From contig NBAY01000053.1 in assembly GCA_002794775.1 (NCBI GenBank), forward strand, positions 186,001 through 250,000: a stretch of DNA of 64,000 nt, in the 5' to 3' direction. Of this stretch, positions 1 to 11,010 are shown in pieces (the stretch's first letter is position 1; each line of letters starts with the position of its first letter). The notes under the pieces are model-generated. The model did no database searches and was not told where the DNA came from. It saw only the letters and a program-made list of their open reading frames with translations. A program made the translations under genes and the position numbers. The stretch comes from Porodaedalea pini. Lineage: Eukaryota > Basidiomycota > Agaricomycetes > Hymenochaetales > Hymenochaetaceae.

Positions 1-518
1 GGACTGTAATATGTCACAGGTATGAAATATAGCTTTCGCACAGTTCATACGGACTTAACTTACTATTCTTCGCTCGATGCACTGCTCGCGAACCCGCTGG
101 GTTAGATGAAGCTCCTGTATTTGCGAGTAGTATGAAAGTGCGAGCACGTTCCTGCACTTTCGAGGGAGAAGCTGCCATAATTCCCCGTATGTGGACCTGC
201 AAGATAATCAAGTACTGAAGCAGAATATACTGTTCCGCTATAATGGCCGTCCACCTCAGCGATAAGCCCGAAGCCGCCGCCATTTGAACCTCTTAGACTC
301 AAAATTCAGAACGAAACGCACTTCAGTGCTATACCATTTCCACAGAGACTGTGAAGCGTTAAGTCATAGCCTAGATACAAACTGCAGCTGATTTTAGAGG
401 CGAAAGTGGAACCTAAGTTGGGGGCTTCAGATAATAAGAATTGTCCTACTGCCAAATTGGGAATTACTACACCTTCCTTCGCCACTCCGTTCTTGCCGCT
501 CCGTACCGGCTCGTCCTC
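1..518. other. Left edge, unassigned
   Basis: No gene can be assigned. On the minus strand the frame at 302-102 is open for 66 codons and has a protein-like composition, so it could be an exon of a gene running off the left edge. I see no start codon or splice pair that decides it. The Arl8-type gene begins at 519 on the other strand, so this stretch should also hold its promoter; no clear TATA box was seen. Confidence 0.3.
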
Positions 519-2091
519 ATGTCCTTCTTCTCGAGCATCTTTCAGTGGCTCACTGGTCTCTTCTTCTCAAAGAACGCTGAAATATGTGTCGTCGGACTGC
601 AAGTGAGCTTGTCCATCGTTTGTGGCGACTGCTTTGTTGAAATGATATGATGGATAGGCCTCGGGAAAGACATCGTTCGTGAATGTGCTCGTCCAAGGCC
701 AGGTGCGTTCTCCGGCTTTATTGTATACCCATGGTCAGAGCTGATTGTTTTCGTTGGTAGTGGGTCGATGATGCAGTTCCGACCGTCGCCTTCAACCTGC
801 GCAAGGTCCGCAAGGGAAATGTAACGATGCGGATATGGGACGTCGCAGGTACGCTATCCTTGTCTGGATGGTTTGGCCTTGGAGGCCTTGGATATGGATT
901 ATAATTGCCTTTGCACAGGGCAGCCAAAGTTTCGCTCGATGTGGGAGCGGTACTGCAAGGGAAACGACGCTATCGTGTCAGTACGCGTGTCTCGCGACCC
1001 CGCTTCCCTTTTCCGGCTGACCTGACCTGACTTCATTTACCCTTGAAATGCACCAGATTCGTAGTGGACTCTACCGACGTAAGCATTGCTCCGCTCCAGC
1101 TTTCCGCCGGCCTCTTCCATTTATCGTGCATACTGTGCTGACACCCGTACTCTCGTACGTGAACCCATAGAAGGAGAAATTTGACTCGGCGCGCTTTGAG
1201 CTACATTCGCTCCTCGCAAGCCCCCAGCTCACGGGTGTGCCCCTCCTCGTGGTACGTCCCTGCACCATTCTCCCTCTTCGTCGTGCTCTGCTCGTGCAGC
1301 CGCACTGCACCGCCTCCTGCGGCCCGCCACACCTCTTACACTTACTTCGTGATATATGTTCTGCAGCTCGGGAATAAGTGCGATCTTCTCCACCTCGAGC
1401 CCGCGCGTGTTGAGGAGCTCATTGAAGCATTGTACGTCCTCGCTCTTGCTCTTGTTTGCCGACCTGCAATCGTCACGGCGCTGTTACAATAATGTTGCAT
1501 GCTGATTATGAATGTGGTTATGTGCAGACAACTGGACAAAATACAGGGCCGGACGGTCTCCGTGAGTAGCATCTAGTTGTTCTGATATGCTGTTTATGCT
1601 GTGTTCTGATCCGGGTTCATTCATTCGTAGTGTTATTCTGTGCGTTTATTCATCTTGTGTTTTGCCACATTTTACCGCATCAAACTGAACCCGACGCCTA
1701 CATTCTCAGTGCTCAATGAAAGAGCAACACAACCTGTGCGTACCACCACATTCATCCTTCCCAATATTCTCTAGTCGCTCAACCATATTCCATTCTTTTT
1801 TTGACACTATGGAATGCTTCCGCCTGGCGCCGGCGCTCTGCTCCACTCCACAAACCCCAAAATTTTGACTATGCGCCTCCGACATCCCGGATTTCGGATC
1901 TGTGCGGATCCCTGTGGAATCTCGTTCCGGTCCGCGGTCCCGCATGTGTCGCATACCTCATGTTCCATCGCCGCCTCTTCAAAAACGCAAAAATTGCCTA
2001 ATTGGGTCATTCCTCCGTGTCTTCGACACTGCCTCGTTCCTCGTTCCTCAGCGACATCATCGTGCGATGGCTATCGGAACGCGGACACTAA
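519..2091 (+). CDS. arl8: Arl8-type ARF-like small GTPase
   Basis: Predicted 183-residue GTPase of the Arl8 family, which in eukaryotes controls lysosome/vacuole positioning and membrane traffic. Eleven exons join in frame: 519-602, 658-702, 761-848, 919-976, 1057-1078, 1171-1251, 1367-1431, 1528-1561, 1631-1639, 1710-1735, 2052-2091. All introns are GT-AG. Motifs in order: P-loop GLQASGKTS, switch I threonine in VPTVAF, WDVAGQP, NKCD, and a CSMK-type G5 loop, ending in the helix around VRWL. There is no N-terminal glycine after Met; the amphipathic [11 protein letters not shown] start fits Arl8 rather than Arf. Length matches the family (about 186). Odd points are a 9-nt exon (Cys-Tyr-Ser) and a 316-nt last intron, without which the last 13 residues would be missed. 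The Arl8 assignment is by remembered family pattern. Confidence 0.9.
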
Positions 2092-2848
2092 GCGACGCCG
2101 GTCTCACAACACCGACATGCGATACTTCTTTTGGCCGGAAATGTTGGCATGCGCATTATGAACCTATTTATTCCATTTCGTTCTTCACATTAGGTTTCTC
2201 ACCCTACCTCTTCGCATTTGCATACGTACAGACCAGCTCTTTGTATCTTAACTTGTACTATACGCCAGCCCGAGGAAATCATACTAGACATCCACACGTC
2301 GACATTGACGATCACCATGGCACAGTCTCACTCGTCCCGGCTTGGTATTCCAGCTTGACTGGGCAAGGAAGCAACCGGCGAAGGTTCGAGATACAAGATT
2401 TAAGCATACATGCTTAACCTTGTCCATGGATCTCGAGGCCGTCGAATTTTGACTCAGATGTTTAGGGACCTGGCGCTAAAACATATGCGTTCATGTTATG
2501 GAGTGCTTCCGTCCCGACTGCAGGGAGAAATGCTCTTCAATCGCGATCGGGGACCCGGTCGGTGAGAAGCTCTGAAAAGAATGTTGAAGTTGGGAAGAAA
2601 CAAGAGCACTGCGCGCTGCACACGTTATTGATACATTGTCACCAAGTCTTCTAGCGGAAATATCGTTCTTTGGGCCATCGAGCCTCGGGCCTCATCTTTT
2701 TGCGTCTCGCTCCTTTTGTCTTTTATGTTATAGTGAAGAAGTATGAGCAGACGCCGCCGACGTTTCTAAGAGAACCTTATTGTTAGTGGAGGCACAGCGG
2801 CCCAGCTTGTGGTACTTCTCAAGTGCTTCTGTAATCCGAATTCTGCCC
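2092..2848. other. Intergenic, no supported gene
   Basis: Downstream of the Arl8 gene. A CACCATGG context occurs near 2318 after a plausible leader, but the frame closes after about 13 codons and no splice pair extends it convincingly. It could be a gene remnant. Nothing else recognised. Confidence 0.3.
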
Positions 2849-3461
2849 TCGAGGTTCAGGAGGGAAAAGTGCTCGAGATAGCTACAGTTACTTGACTTGG
2901 CTTCTTGCTTTCTCTTGCCTTTGATGCACCTTTGCCGTGATATGTCGGATAACACGGCTCGAGTGCTTATTAGCCTAAGCAGTCTGCCTTTGGTTGGAAT
3001 TCATAGCCGATTATGAATGCCTTCATATGAAATTCCTATCGGACTCAATCACTGCTAGCGCTGCAGACCGTACGCTTAGGATGAAGTCGAAGACCATCGA
3101 TGAAAACTAAAGATGTTCGAGTCTTCCATATCGTCGGTGGGAGAGTGGGTAGTGCCCTCGAGGCTCGGGAGGGAAAAGTGCTTGAGATAGTTATAGTTAC
3201 TTAACTTGGCTTCTTGCTTTCTCTTGTTTCGATGCACCTTTGCCGTGATGCGTCGGAGTGGTTATTAGCCTGAGCAGTCTGCCTTCGGCTCGAATTCACA
3301 ATCGATTATGAACGCCTAGACGCCTTCATAGGGCGTTCATATGAAATTCCTATAGGCGTCAATCACTGCTGGCGCTGCAGACCGTGTATTAGGATGAAGT
3401 CGAAGACCGTCGATGAAAACTAAAGACAATCAAGTCTTCCATAATGTTGGTGAGAGAGTGG
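2849..3461. repeat. Tandem segmental duplication, two ~300 bp units
   Basis: Unit 1 is about 2849-3147 and unit 2 about 3157-3461. Both carry the same ordered blocks: a GGGAGGGAAAAGTGCT stretch, CTTCTTGCTTTCTCTTG, GATGCACCTTTGCCGTGAT, AAATTCCTAT, GCGCTGCAGACCGT, and GATGAAGTCGAAGACC followed by CGATGAAAACTAAAGA. Identity is high but with many substitutions and a short insertion in unit 2 (around 3309-3330), so the duplication is not recent. No coding frame spans both units. Confidence 0.8.
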
Positions 3462-4509
3462 CGCACGCCGACATGCTGAAAGATCTTCCAACGCAAGCAT
3501 ACGCGTCCCTTCGTCCTTCTCGAATTCTCCTGACGGCGACTTTTCCTGAGCATGAGAAAGTCGGTTTCGTGTTGTCTCTTGAGAAGTCATGTAGCGCATT
3601 GGCAATTTTGAATTGAGTCACGATTGCACAAACCTCCTAAACCAAGAATATTCGGCCAAAAAGGAATGCAAGTCAGGAGTTAGGAGGCGGATCGACCCTA
3701 AAGCCCTCAGACGGGCCCTCTTCAGATCAAGTTGGAAGACAAGCAGATTTTCAATCAAAGACCGCATCGGATCCGTGAGAAAAATGAGTCACGGGATCAG
3801 AGTCATTAATAGTAAATGTTACCATAAGAGGCAAGCTGAAGGAGACGTGTTCCGACTGTTCGTTCATGCGTTTTGCTCCCTAGCTACGCGTTCTTCGAGT
3901 CAACTTGTTACTATCCTGCACCTTGCAATGTTCTCGGTCAAGACAAATGGACACTAATTATGCAGATAGAGCGTTTCAGACTCAGACTCAGTCACACGAT
4001 GTGGAATCAAAGTGCTTATTATCACAAAGACACGGCTACGGGTCACTTTGATCAGACAATAACAATAGGACCTTCGGAATGCAGGCACGAGGCCATGTAC
4101 TCTCTATAGGTCTAGTGAGCCCGTCTTCGTATGAGCCCCAGCCTTTTGTCTTTTGTCTGGCACCGCCGCCCACTAGCCTACGCGTCTACCGCGCTATTAT
4201 CACCAAGCACCCGCGCGTCTGCCCAGTCCAGATCAGTTTGCCTCCACTTGACTTCCCATCCTATCGGGCTATCTGGCTTTTTTGTCCGATCAGAATCGAC
4301 GTCTTCTCTTTGGGCCCTTGGTTCTTCCGCGTTCGGCGACGCGATGCAACAATGGCAATGCTAGCATACCAAAAGACTGAAGCAAACCCAATCCGAAAGC
4401 TGGCAACGCAAAATGACGGATTGAAGGTTCCGGAACCAAACGGCGCAGAAGCATCAATTGACATTGACTCTTGACGGAAGGACAATCGAGGAGAAGCCCT
4501 CGACTTTCG
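3462..4509. other. Intergenic, no supported gene
   Basis: Several short frames are open (3613-3957 and 4079-4474, plus strand) but none has a recognisable motif or splice structure. The latter ends close to the promoter of the next gene and may simply be chance. Confidence 0.3.
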
Positions 4510-4684
4510 TATTTATTGCCCGCAACTTACGCATTCTGAAGATCCCCACACTTCTCTCCCGTCTCTCGTCTTCTCCTCTAGACCTCGCTCGCGCGCCACA
4601 AAGGCCTCGCATCACCTCTAGACGTCCGTCGTCTCCGTCTCATCTCTCCAGTTCGGATTACTTCGTCCCTCTTGTCTCACAATA
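4510..4684 (+). promoter_or_regulatory. Probable promoter and CT-rich leader
   Basis: A TATTTATT element at 4510-4517 precedes a strongly CT-rich stretch (about 4540-4680) leading to the ATG at 4685 in the context CACAATAATG. CT-rich tracts just upstream of the start are common in highly expressed fungal genes. The role is inferred. Confidence 0.4.
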
Positions 4685-5501
4685 ATGCAAGTCTATCCCT
4701 CTGCTTCGCCTGTGCCGTCTCCGCCCTACGGGTCGCACTCCGAGAACCGACACTCCCAGCTCCTTACACCGGTCTCGCACTTCCCATCTCGTATGCTTCC
4801 GCCCCCGGGCACGACGCCGCGCGTTCTCCCAGGGGCTCTGAGCTCGGCACACGGACGCACCATTCCTCTAGGCGCCTCGGTCGAAGTGCGGCGTTTTAAC
4901 ATGCGGCTCCGAGAATGGATGCCGTGGATCCCGGGCGTCGTCGTCGGTCATCGCGTGGAGCGCTTCCACGTCGGCATGGAGGTGGATTTGTACGACGTGC
5001 GAACGTCATATCCGCAGACATGGGTTGAGACGTACATCCCGTTCGTTGGCGAGCTGAGAGACGGTGTTCATTTCTGCCCGTCAGACAGCGCGCAGGATAT
5101 GATGGACAAGGTCACGGACATGGTCAGTGACTTCAAACGGAAACCATATTCTGACTTTCTAACGTGCTCTTCAACGTATACAGAAGAAAGTCTTCGCATG
5201 CGTGAATGTGCCGTGCTCGAACGGTTCGGGAACCACGCCAGCCTGGTCTGCCGCTATTGTCATGGTACGTCTTCTCCAGCCCCATTCTTTCTTTTATCGC
5301 GAACAGTGACACATGCTCATATCGTCCCTCCTCCAACAGAGCAGACGCAGCGACCCGAACCCTCAGGTGTACGTGCTTGCGGGGCCCTTACGCGGACGCA
5401 AATCTGTGCCAGCGCCACATATCCTGCCGTACACTCCCGAGACGGCCGACGCGCTTCGCAAGTCGGGGCAGGCCATTTACCTGGAGAAGGGCGCTAATTA
5501 G
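4685..5501 (+). CDS. Conserved-looking hypothetical protein, three exons
   Basis: Not recognised. Exons 4685-5122, 5184-5264 and 5340-5501 are joined by phase-0 introns (GTCAGT...TACAG, 61 nt; GTACGT...AACAG, 75 nt), giving 226 residues. The single-frame reading through both introns gives an implausible C-terminus, so the spliced model is preferred. Residues 1-55 are Pro/Ser-rich and probably disordered. The middle (about 60-125) has VEVRRFNMRLREWMPW and a WVETYIPFVGELR strand pattern that could be a small beta-barrel domain. The C-terminus contains VYVLAGPLRGRK and LPYTPE. This C-terminal module resembles that of the gene at 61,898-63,593, including an intron at the matching position. A long pyrimidine-rich 3' region follows. 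Confidence 0.72.
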
Positions 5502-6962
5502 CAACCCGTCTTCCTTATCCCAGTTCGATGAGGACTGAGAGTTTCGCCGCGCGTCTGGCTACGCTTTGCGACCACCCTCTCTCTTTCTCGTTTTTGTTTC
5601 GCGTTTTTTCTTTCTCTTGCCCGCTTTCCTCTTCTTCAGACTGACTCTTCTTTTCCTCTCTCCGTCGAGCTCTTGTCCTTACTCCTCTATTTCCTTTCTT
5701 TATTTCTGTCTCGTTCCATTTCTTGGTACTCCATTTCCGTTACACTGCATGCTGATATTGTTATACACCGCAATGATCGTCCCGTCATCGTCCTCGCTCT
5801 GCTTCGTACTCACGCTCCGTCCTATCTGTTTCCTTCACCACTCCGCCTATTCATCCTTCATGTTTTCTTCAGGACTGTCTTTCTCTCTTGGGTTTCGGCT
5901 TTCTTTGACTGACTTATGATGAAACTTACGGCATCACGCCCACACAAAACGACAATTCGACGCCTGTTTGGTTTTGGTGTTGCTTCAAAGTACTATACCG
6001 CTGTATACACATGTAACCGTAATCTGAAAATTACAATCTCCAAATCGTTTGGCATTGGATGATATTTTACGAACACAGAGAATTTGGCATGGGCATTATC
6101 CAAGGGCATCAACTGCTGAGGTTGTCGACTACAACCTCCTTGCGCACAATAGAATTAGCATGCGGTATAGGGTGAACAATTGAGGCCCGTCCAGCTAGAG
6201 TGCATTCAGCATTTACCCGAAACACAAGCTCCACGCCTCTGAGGAATAATAAGTATATCGAAGGCCGATGAAAATCACAAGTACGATCTTCTAGCGCAGC
6301 CTTTCAGCCCCATGCTATTGTCTGAGTTGAAAAACCACGCAAGAAGCGACTTGCTTCGCGATGTCTCCGTTTTCCCTGACGCCACAAAGACATACGAGGA
6401 ATCATGCCTCGTGCCGTTATGGTATGACTCGGACTCTCGGACTCTCGGGAGAGTGTGGGAGACGCGAAGGGGAGCGGGAAGGAGGCTAAGCGTGGAAGGC
6501 CCATGTTTTTCTTGTTCTCGTCGAGTGCATTGTCATGTATAGACGGGCTCCGCGGAAATAAGTGAAATTGCGCTGGGCGGAAGAACGGGTGGAAGGTCCC
6601 CGGAGAAGGTTAAAGTTCCAGAGCGTCCGATACGAACTCGGAGGAGGCTTGCAGTCTTCATACGTTACTTATTACCCACGAGGTACAGGTACAATAGGGA
6701 TCATATGTACGATATTGGTTCGGAAGCCTGGGGTTGTACCGGTGCGTAGGACCGTAAACTTGAGCACCGTTAGACAAAAGCTTAGCGAGCAAGTTGAGTG
6801 AGCGCGTGATTGAGTATCTTGTGGACTGTGATTGTCGCCAATAGGACATTATGAACGCTTCAGTAAGCGCGAAGTTAAATTTGGAGAAGTTCTGCCGAAC
6901 ATACCATAAGTGATAAGATTATCGAAACAAGACCTCGATAGACTGGTGAGCTGTTCAACAAC
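5502..6962. other. Intergenic, pyrimidine-rich 3' region then unassigned DNA
   Basis: 5566-5900 is strongly pyrimidine-rich and is probably the 3' UTR and terminator region of the preceding gene. Long open frames there are low-complexity artefacts (Ser/Phe/Leu-rich). 5940-6960 shows no supported gene. The downstream minus-strand BTB gene ends at 6963. Confidence 0.4.
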
Positions 6963-8223
6963 TCATTCCTGTGGCTCCGCGGTCACTGTAGCGGAGTAAA
7001 CGACGTTATCATTGCACATAAGAAAAGCAACTCTTGAAAACATACAACCGAAGAACTCAGGTAGCTTCGTCCAGAGTTTGGACCGAATCTCGAGAAGCGT
7101 CTCCTCCGGGGCTCGCGCGAATAAGCATTCCTCACAGAGCAGAAACTCGGTAGCTAGCATGTCTGCATCAGCCTTGCACTTTAATGAGAACAGGGGGCTG
7201 CGAGCGTAATGCACCGCAAGGACCACGTTGCGCATAAGCCGCTCAAAGTTGCTGTAGCAGACAGCCTCTGAGGTGCAGCCCGTTACCACTGTGGGGTCTC
7301 CTATGTCAAACCCGAAGGGACGAAAGTAGTTGGATAGAGTACTGCACTCTCGATGAACATATTGACACATCTTTGTAAGAGCTGTCTCCATTTGTAGGCG
7401 ATCTTCTGCTGTGACCCGACTCCACCGTGCAGTCATAATATTCACACCGTATTGTGAGTAGCCATCCCTGCGCACGGTATCGTAGTCAGCCTGAGGATTG
7501 ATGTTCGATAGGTGGTAAAGCGCGGCTGGAAGGACGCTAGGAATATTATGCCGCCGTGCGATTTGGATAGCGGCGACCGGCTCGGGAAGTATCATATCAA
7601 CTTTGAGACGGTGTTCGGGGGGCTGATCGTGTATGGAGGCGACTTCAATTTCCGCATCCTCAATCATATTCTGGAAATCATCCCACTCAGCGATATTGGA
7701 GGGCCAGTCAGCTTCAATATGTTCAACGATCCGTCTCCGAATTGTATCCATCTGATACTTCGTCGTAAGTTGGCAGGTACGTCCGGATCATATTTTTTGA
7801 GCCTAAATTCCCTGATTGTGATAAGGAAACAGGTTGGGGTTAGAGGCAAAGCACTGTATACTGACCGTACGCACGTTGAGAATCAACTTACATCGGCTTG
7901 TAGAGAATATTCAACAACTTCTCCCACTCTTCCGCGGTATCATGCAAGTACACAAGAGGCAAGGACTCGTACATCTCAGTGGCTTCTGATGTGGCGACTG
8001 AAGGATCTGGGTCCGGAAAACTGAACATATCGGAGAAGACAATCGATTCCCTTGTCAGGACTGACTTGTGCACCTTGAACAGGACGTCATGGTCTTTCAC
8101 TGCCGATGGGACAGACAGTATGATGTTTCCGTCGAACATCCAAAACGGTTCGTGGTGTACTCTGTTTGGCATGGTGAAAATTAGACGCAAAGCTTTGGCA
8201 GAAGTGACATAAAAACGTGACAT
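6963..8223 (-). CDS. BTB/POZ domain protein, frame broken
   Basis: BTB/POZ proteins mediate protein-protein contact, often as cullin-3 adaptors; the target here is unknown. Exon 1 is 8223-7892 and holds the BTB fold start (FWMFDGNIIL, DVLFKVHKSVL, SVVFSDMF-type pattern, LLNILY). A GTAAGT donor at 7891 and CAATCAG acceptor ending at 7812 define an 80-nt intron. Exon 2 starts in one frame (EFRLKKYDPDVPAN) but the rest of the protein (LTTKYQMDTIRRR, EADWP, LPEPVAAIQIA) is in another frame, open to the stop at 6963. The switch is near 7770. Compared with the polypore pattern as I remember it, about seven residues (the LEGTLRLA-type segment) are missing there, so a deletion of about 20-22 nt is likely. 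It is either a pseudogene or an assembly error. Its start lies 35 nt from the 3' end of the GST remnant on the same strand. Confidence 0.7.
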
Positions 8224-8257
8224 ATCCTGTTAGCGCTGGTGACCAACCGCGAGACTG

Positions 8258-9209
8258 TCACGCGATCGTCACCTCCGAGTCTGTAACTACTAAACTAGGT
8301 CCTCCGCTGACACCGGTTGTATCAATGTATGTACTGTACACTGAAGATGCATACCCTAGTTCGTAAAACCCGAACAAGCAGCCAAGAGTCTGTCCCATCT
8401 ACCGTTCCCACAACCGCCGACCTCCTGCTCAAACTCGTCACCAAGCCCCAGTTTCATCACTTATGCAAATCAAAGAAGCAAATGTTGCGACCGGAAAAGA
8501 AAGGCGTATCGTCACCGCGTCCTTCGTCCTTTTCGATAAAGGATCCGAGCCGTTCGAAAGCGGCGTGGACTTCCTTCCATGCTTCCTCTCCGTCCACTCC
8601 GGTTGGCACCACCTGTTCAATACTCTTCCCGTACATCCCTTCATAATGAGCACGGAACAAGGTCCGCGAGCCGTCTGTCTGGAGTGCATCTATCTTGAGC
8701 AGCATCAGCGGAAACATCAGCGGGAGCACTTGCTCCTGGAAGTAGTGGAACGCGAGCGCTTGAAATGCAGGAGTGCCTTCCGGGAAGAGCGCACGTTGTG
8801 GATCGGTATCTGGGTATATGTACTCGAGGTAGTCGATGATGACGTGAGAGTCGGCGAGCCGGACTGGGGCGTCCGGACGCGTGAGATCGACGAGGGCGGG
8901 CACTCTGTCGTGTGGTCCCATCTGAGTGGGTGACCACCTTCGGAATGCCGGCCGCGATGTAAGTCGGCTCAACGTCTGGTCCATCCAGCCAGACCGTCTC
9001 ATAATCTAGCTGCTTGTAATTCAACACGAGCCTAAACCAGAGCGGGTTAGCAGAGCAAATTAAGCCATAAAAGATTACTAATAAGCTCACCGCGCATGCC
9101 AGGTATTCGGCGATGTAGCAGCATTGGTAAGGCGGGCCTTAACGTCGTAGAAGACGATGTTTGTTTTCGTCTTTTCCGTAGACTTTGGCCCTTCGATAAT
9201 ATGATACAT
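8258..9209 (-). pseudogene. Glutathione S-transferase (fuA/Ure2p-like), broken
   Basis: GSTs conjugate glutathione to electrophiles; the fuA class is expanded in wood-decay fungi. Exon 1 (9209-9091) gives NIVFYDVKA and SPNTWHAR, the N-terminal thioredoxin-fold start. A GTGAGC donor at 9090 and TTTAG acceptor ending at 9032 lead into exon 2 with LVLNYKQLDYETVWL and PDVEP. Near 8910-8915 the frame slips by one base, after SDGT and before DRVPALVDL, then continues as DSHVIIDYLEYIYPDTDP and ALFPEGTPAFQ. A second break at about 8450-8465 loses roughly eight residues between CFFDL and MKLGLGDEFEQ, after which GRWDRLLAA is in a third frame. The stop at 8258 is the nearest in that frame, and the true end may be earlier. 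Two independent lesions argue for a pseudogene. Confidence 0.78.
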
Positions 9210-11010
9210 GGATTCTATAAAGTATCGAAGCAATTGCAAATGAGCTCGGCTCACTGCTCAGTGGACCACGAGGAAGCACGTAGCGTCTCGGTGGTTCCGA
9301 CTCAATGATCAAGGTAAGCCCATCAGTCAGCGAAAAGGTTACAAGTCAGAGATTACTTCAACTTGGCCGTGGAAGCAATATAAACCATCTAATTCTATCG
9401 AAACGAGTTCGTGCTCTGCCTGCAAAGTGGGCATGTCCGGCGATAGCTGAAAAAAGTTGCAGGATGAAGTTATACTGACTTCCATACTCACGAGAAGTTG
9501 AAATTATATTACTTGATTTGTGATATCCTTTCCATGACCGACGCCGGCGGCGAAAGAAGCGAGATTATAGCATCATACACTGACTTGAGAGCTGACTGAA
9601 AGGTAAAATTAACGTGAAGCCCACTGACTCAAGACTGATATCCTGACGAGATGGTACTCACATGGCAATAACTGATAATTTCGTATTTGATATCGTAGCC
9701 TTGAGGAGTAGTAGCACGTTTGAGACCTCGGTCAAGACACAAGAAGCGAACAATATTAATGATCTAGATTGTGATATTGCAGAAATACAGCAGGCTTTCA
9801 AACTCTCAAAGAGTTAAAGGTGTGGAAAAAATTGATGGTGCAGCAGGTCCAGAATAGTCTGAATTGAGTTACGCCGACGCTATCATATAGCGATAATCGG
9901 TGTGCCGCGAATTGAGCTCAAAGGCAGGTCCACTTCACGTGTCGCGATAGCCTCTCCAAAATCACCGGTACATCCTATCCTCGAATGCTACATCCTCACT
10001 TCGGTCTGCATCTCATCCACCAGCAGAAAGATATTGACCATACATTGATATGCCAACAGCCCCGCCGTCCGTGCCCTCGATCCGCCATCAAACAAATGGT
10101 ACATCAAGTTCAACACAGAAGACCGCGTCACCAAATACAGGATTAGCGGCCTGGATCGATGCCTAAATCCCGCCGGTCCAACAAGTGGACTAGAGAGATC
10201 GGCACACTGAAAATGTGACAAAATCTCCAAGCCGGACCGACTACGGTTCGTAAACGCGTGCCAGAGGCTCCCGTGATCGATGTCTGCAAGTTCGGGACGT
10301 CGAGGACGCAGCGAAGACCGCATCTACGACAAGCGAGGGGCACTGTCTGAGACAATGTTTGACCCCCTCGGACTCTCCACTACTGGGAAAAGAGCCAGTG
10401 GACAACCGGGCGAACGGAGAAAGGCGTGACACCCGAATGAAAAGACCGACCTGATTCCCACCACGCATCTCAAGCAGCCCCAGATAATTCAACCCCCTCA
10501 CCTCTTCTACAGAGTCGTCAGTTCAGGGGAGATGCATTGTTGTCCACTATGCAGAGACTCTGTGAGGATTGCGCATGTCTGGTACGTGGTTCGAGCGATG
10601 GTGCTCGGACTCGTTGGGAGTCAGTATTATTCCCTATAGATGGGAATGAGGAATTTAAATACTCAGACCTTAGCCCGCTCGCGATGAGGGATGAGCAACA
10701 CAGCGAGTACGTCGTCATCTTGCAGATTGCGAGCGTCGCGGCCTTGGACCTGCTGCATGAAAGGAAAAAGAGGAAGACTCGGAAGATTTATACACTTCTG
10801 TACTCGTGCCAAGGCATTACGTAGGTGCCGCGTCATGTCAGACGCAAATACATACGATACGTACACTGAAGCAACACTACATAGTACTAATATTAATATT
10901 CTGACTCTGAGCTTTATTTTTCTCCGTTAGCTTGGAAAATGGCATTAAATCATAAGACTGAGATGCCTATAAGCTGGATCTTGCATTTCTACAAGTAGTC
11001 CAGGCAGCGT
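9210..11010. other. Unassigned, possible gene remnants
   Basis: No gene is supported. Minus-strand frames at 10,501-10,241 and 10,323-9988 overlap in different registers. The second ends in a hydrophobic LILYLV and VNIFLLVDE pattern that faintly recalls multi-pass membrane proteins of the DUF6533 type. I could not build an exon model. 9300-9960 and 10,850-11,010 hold nothing recognisable. Confidence 0.2.

Noticed and set aside
1801..2417. Overlapping plus-strand frames (66 to 171 codons) after the Arl8 core
   Set aside because: They fall in the last Arl8 intron and downstream. The true last exon at 2052-2091 restores the family's C-terminal helix.
4685..5497. Single-exon 270-residue version of the gene at 4685
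   Set aside because: The unspliced reading crosses two good introns and ends in a tail without conserved character. The three-exon model gives a phase-consistent product.
5566..5919. Open frames of 117 and 79 codons after the gene at 4685
   Set aside because: Low-complexity Ser/Phe/Leu-rich products of a pyrimidine-rich 3' region, with no motif or splice support.
9031..9090. ATG at 9090 as the start of the GST
   Set aside because: It falls in an intron. The N-terminal NIVFYDVKA and SPNTWHAR lie upstream in an exon starting at 9209 with good GT-AG borders.
10241..10501. Minus-strand 86-codon frame as a gene
   Set aside because: No motif, no consistent splicing with the neighbouring frame, and overlap with another register.
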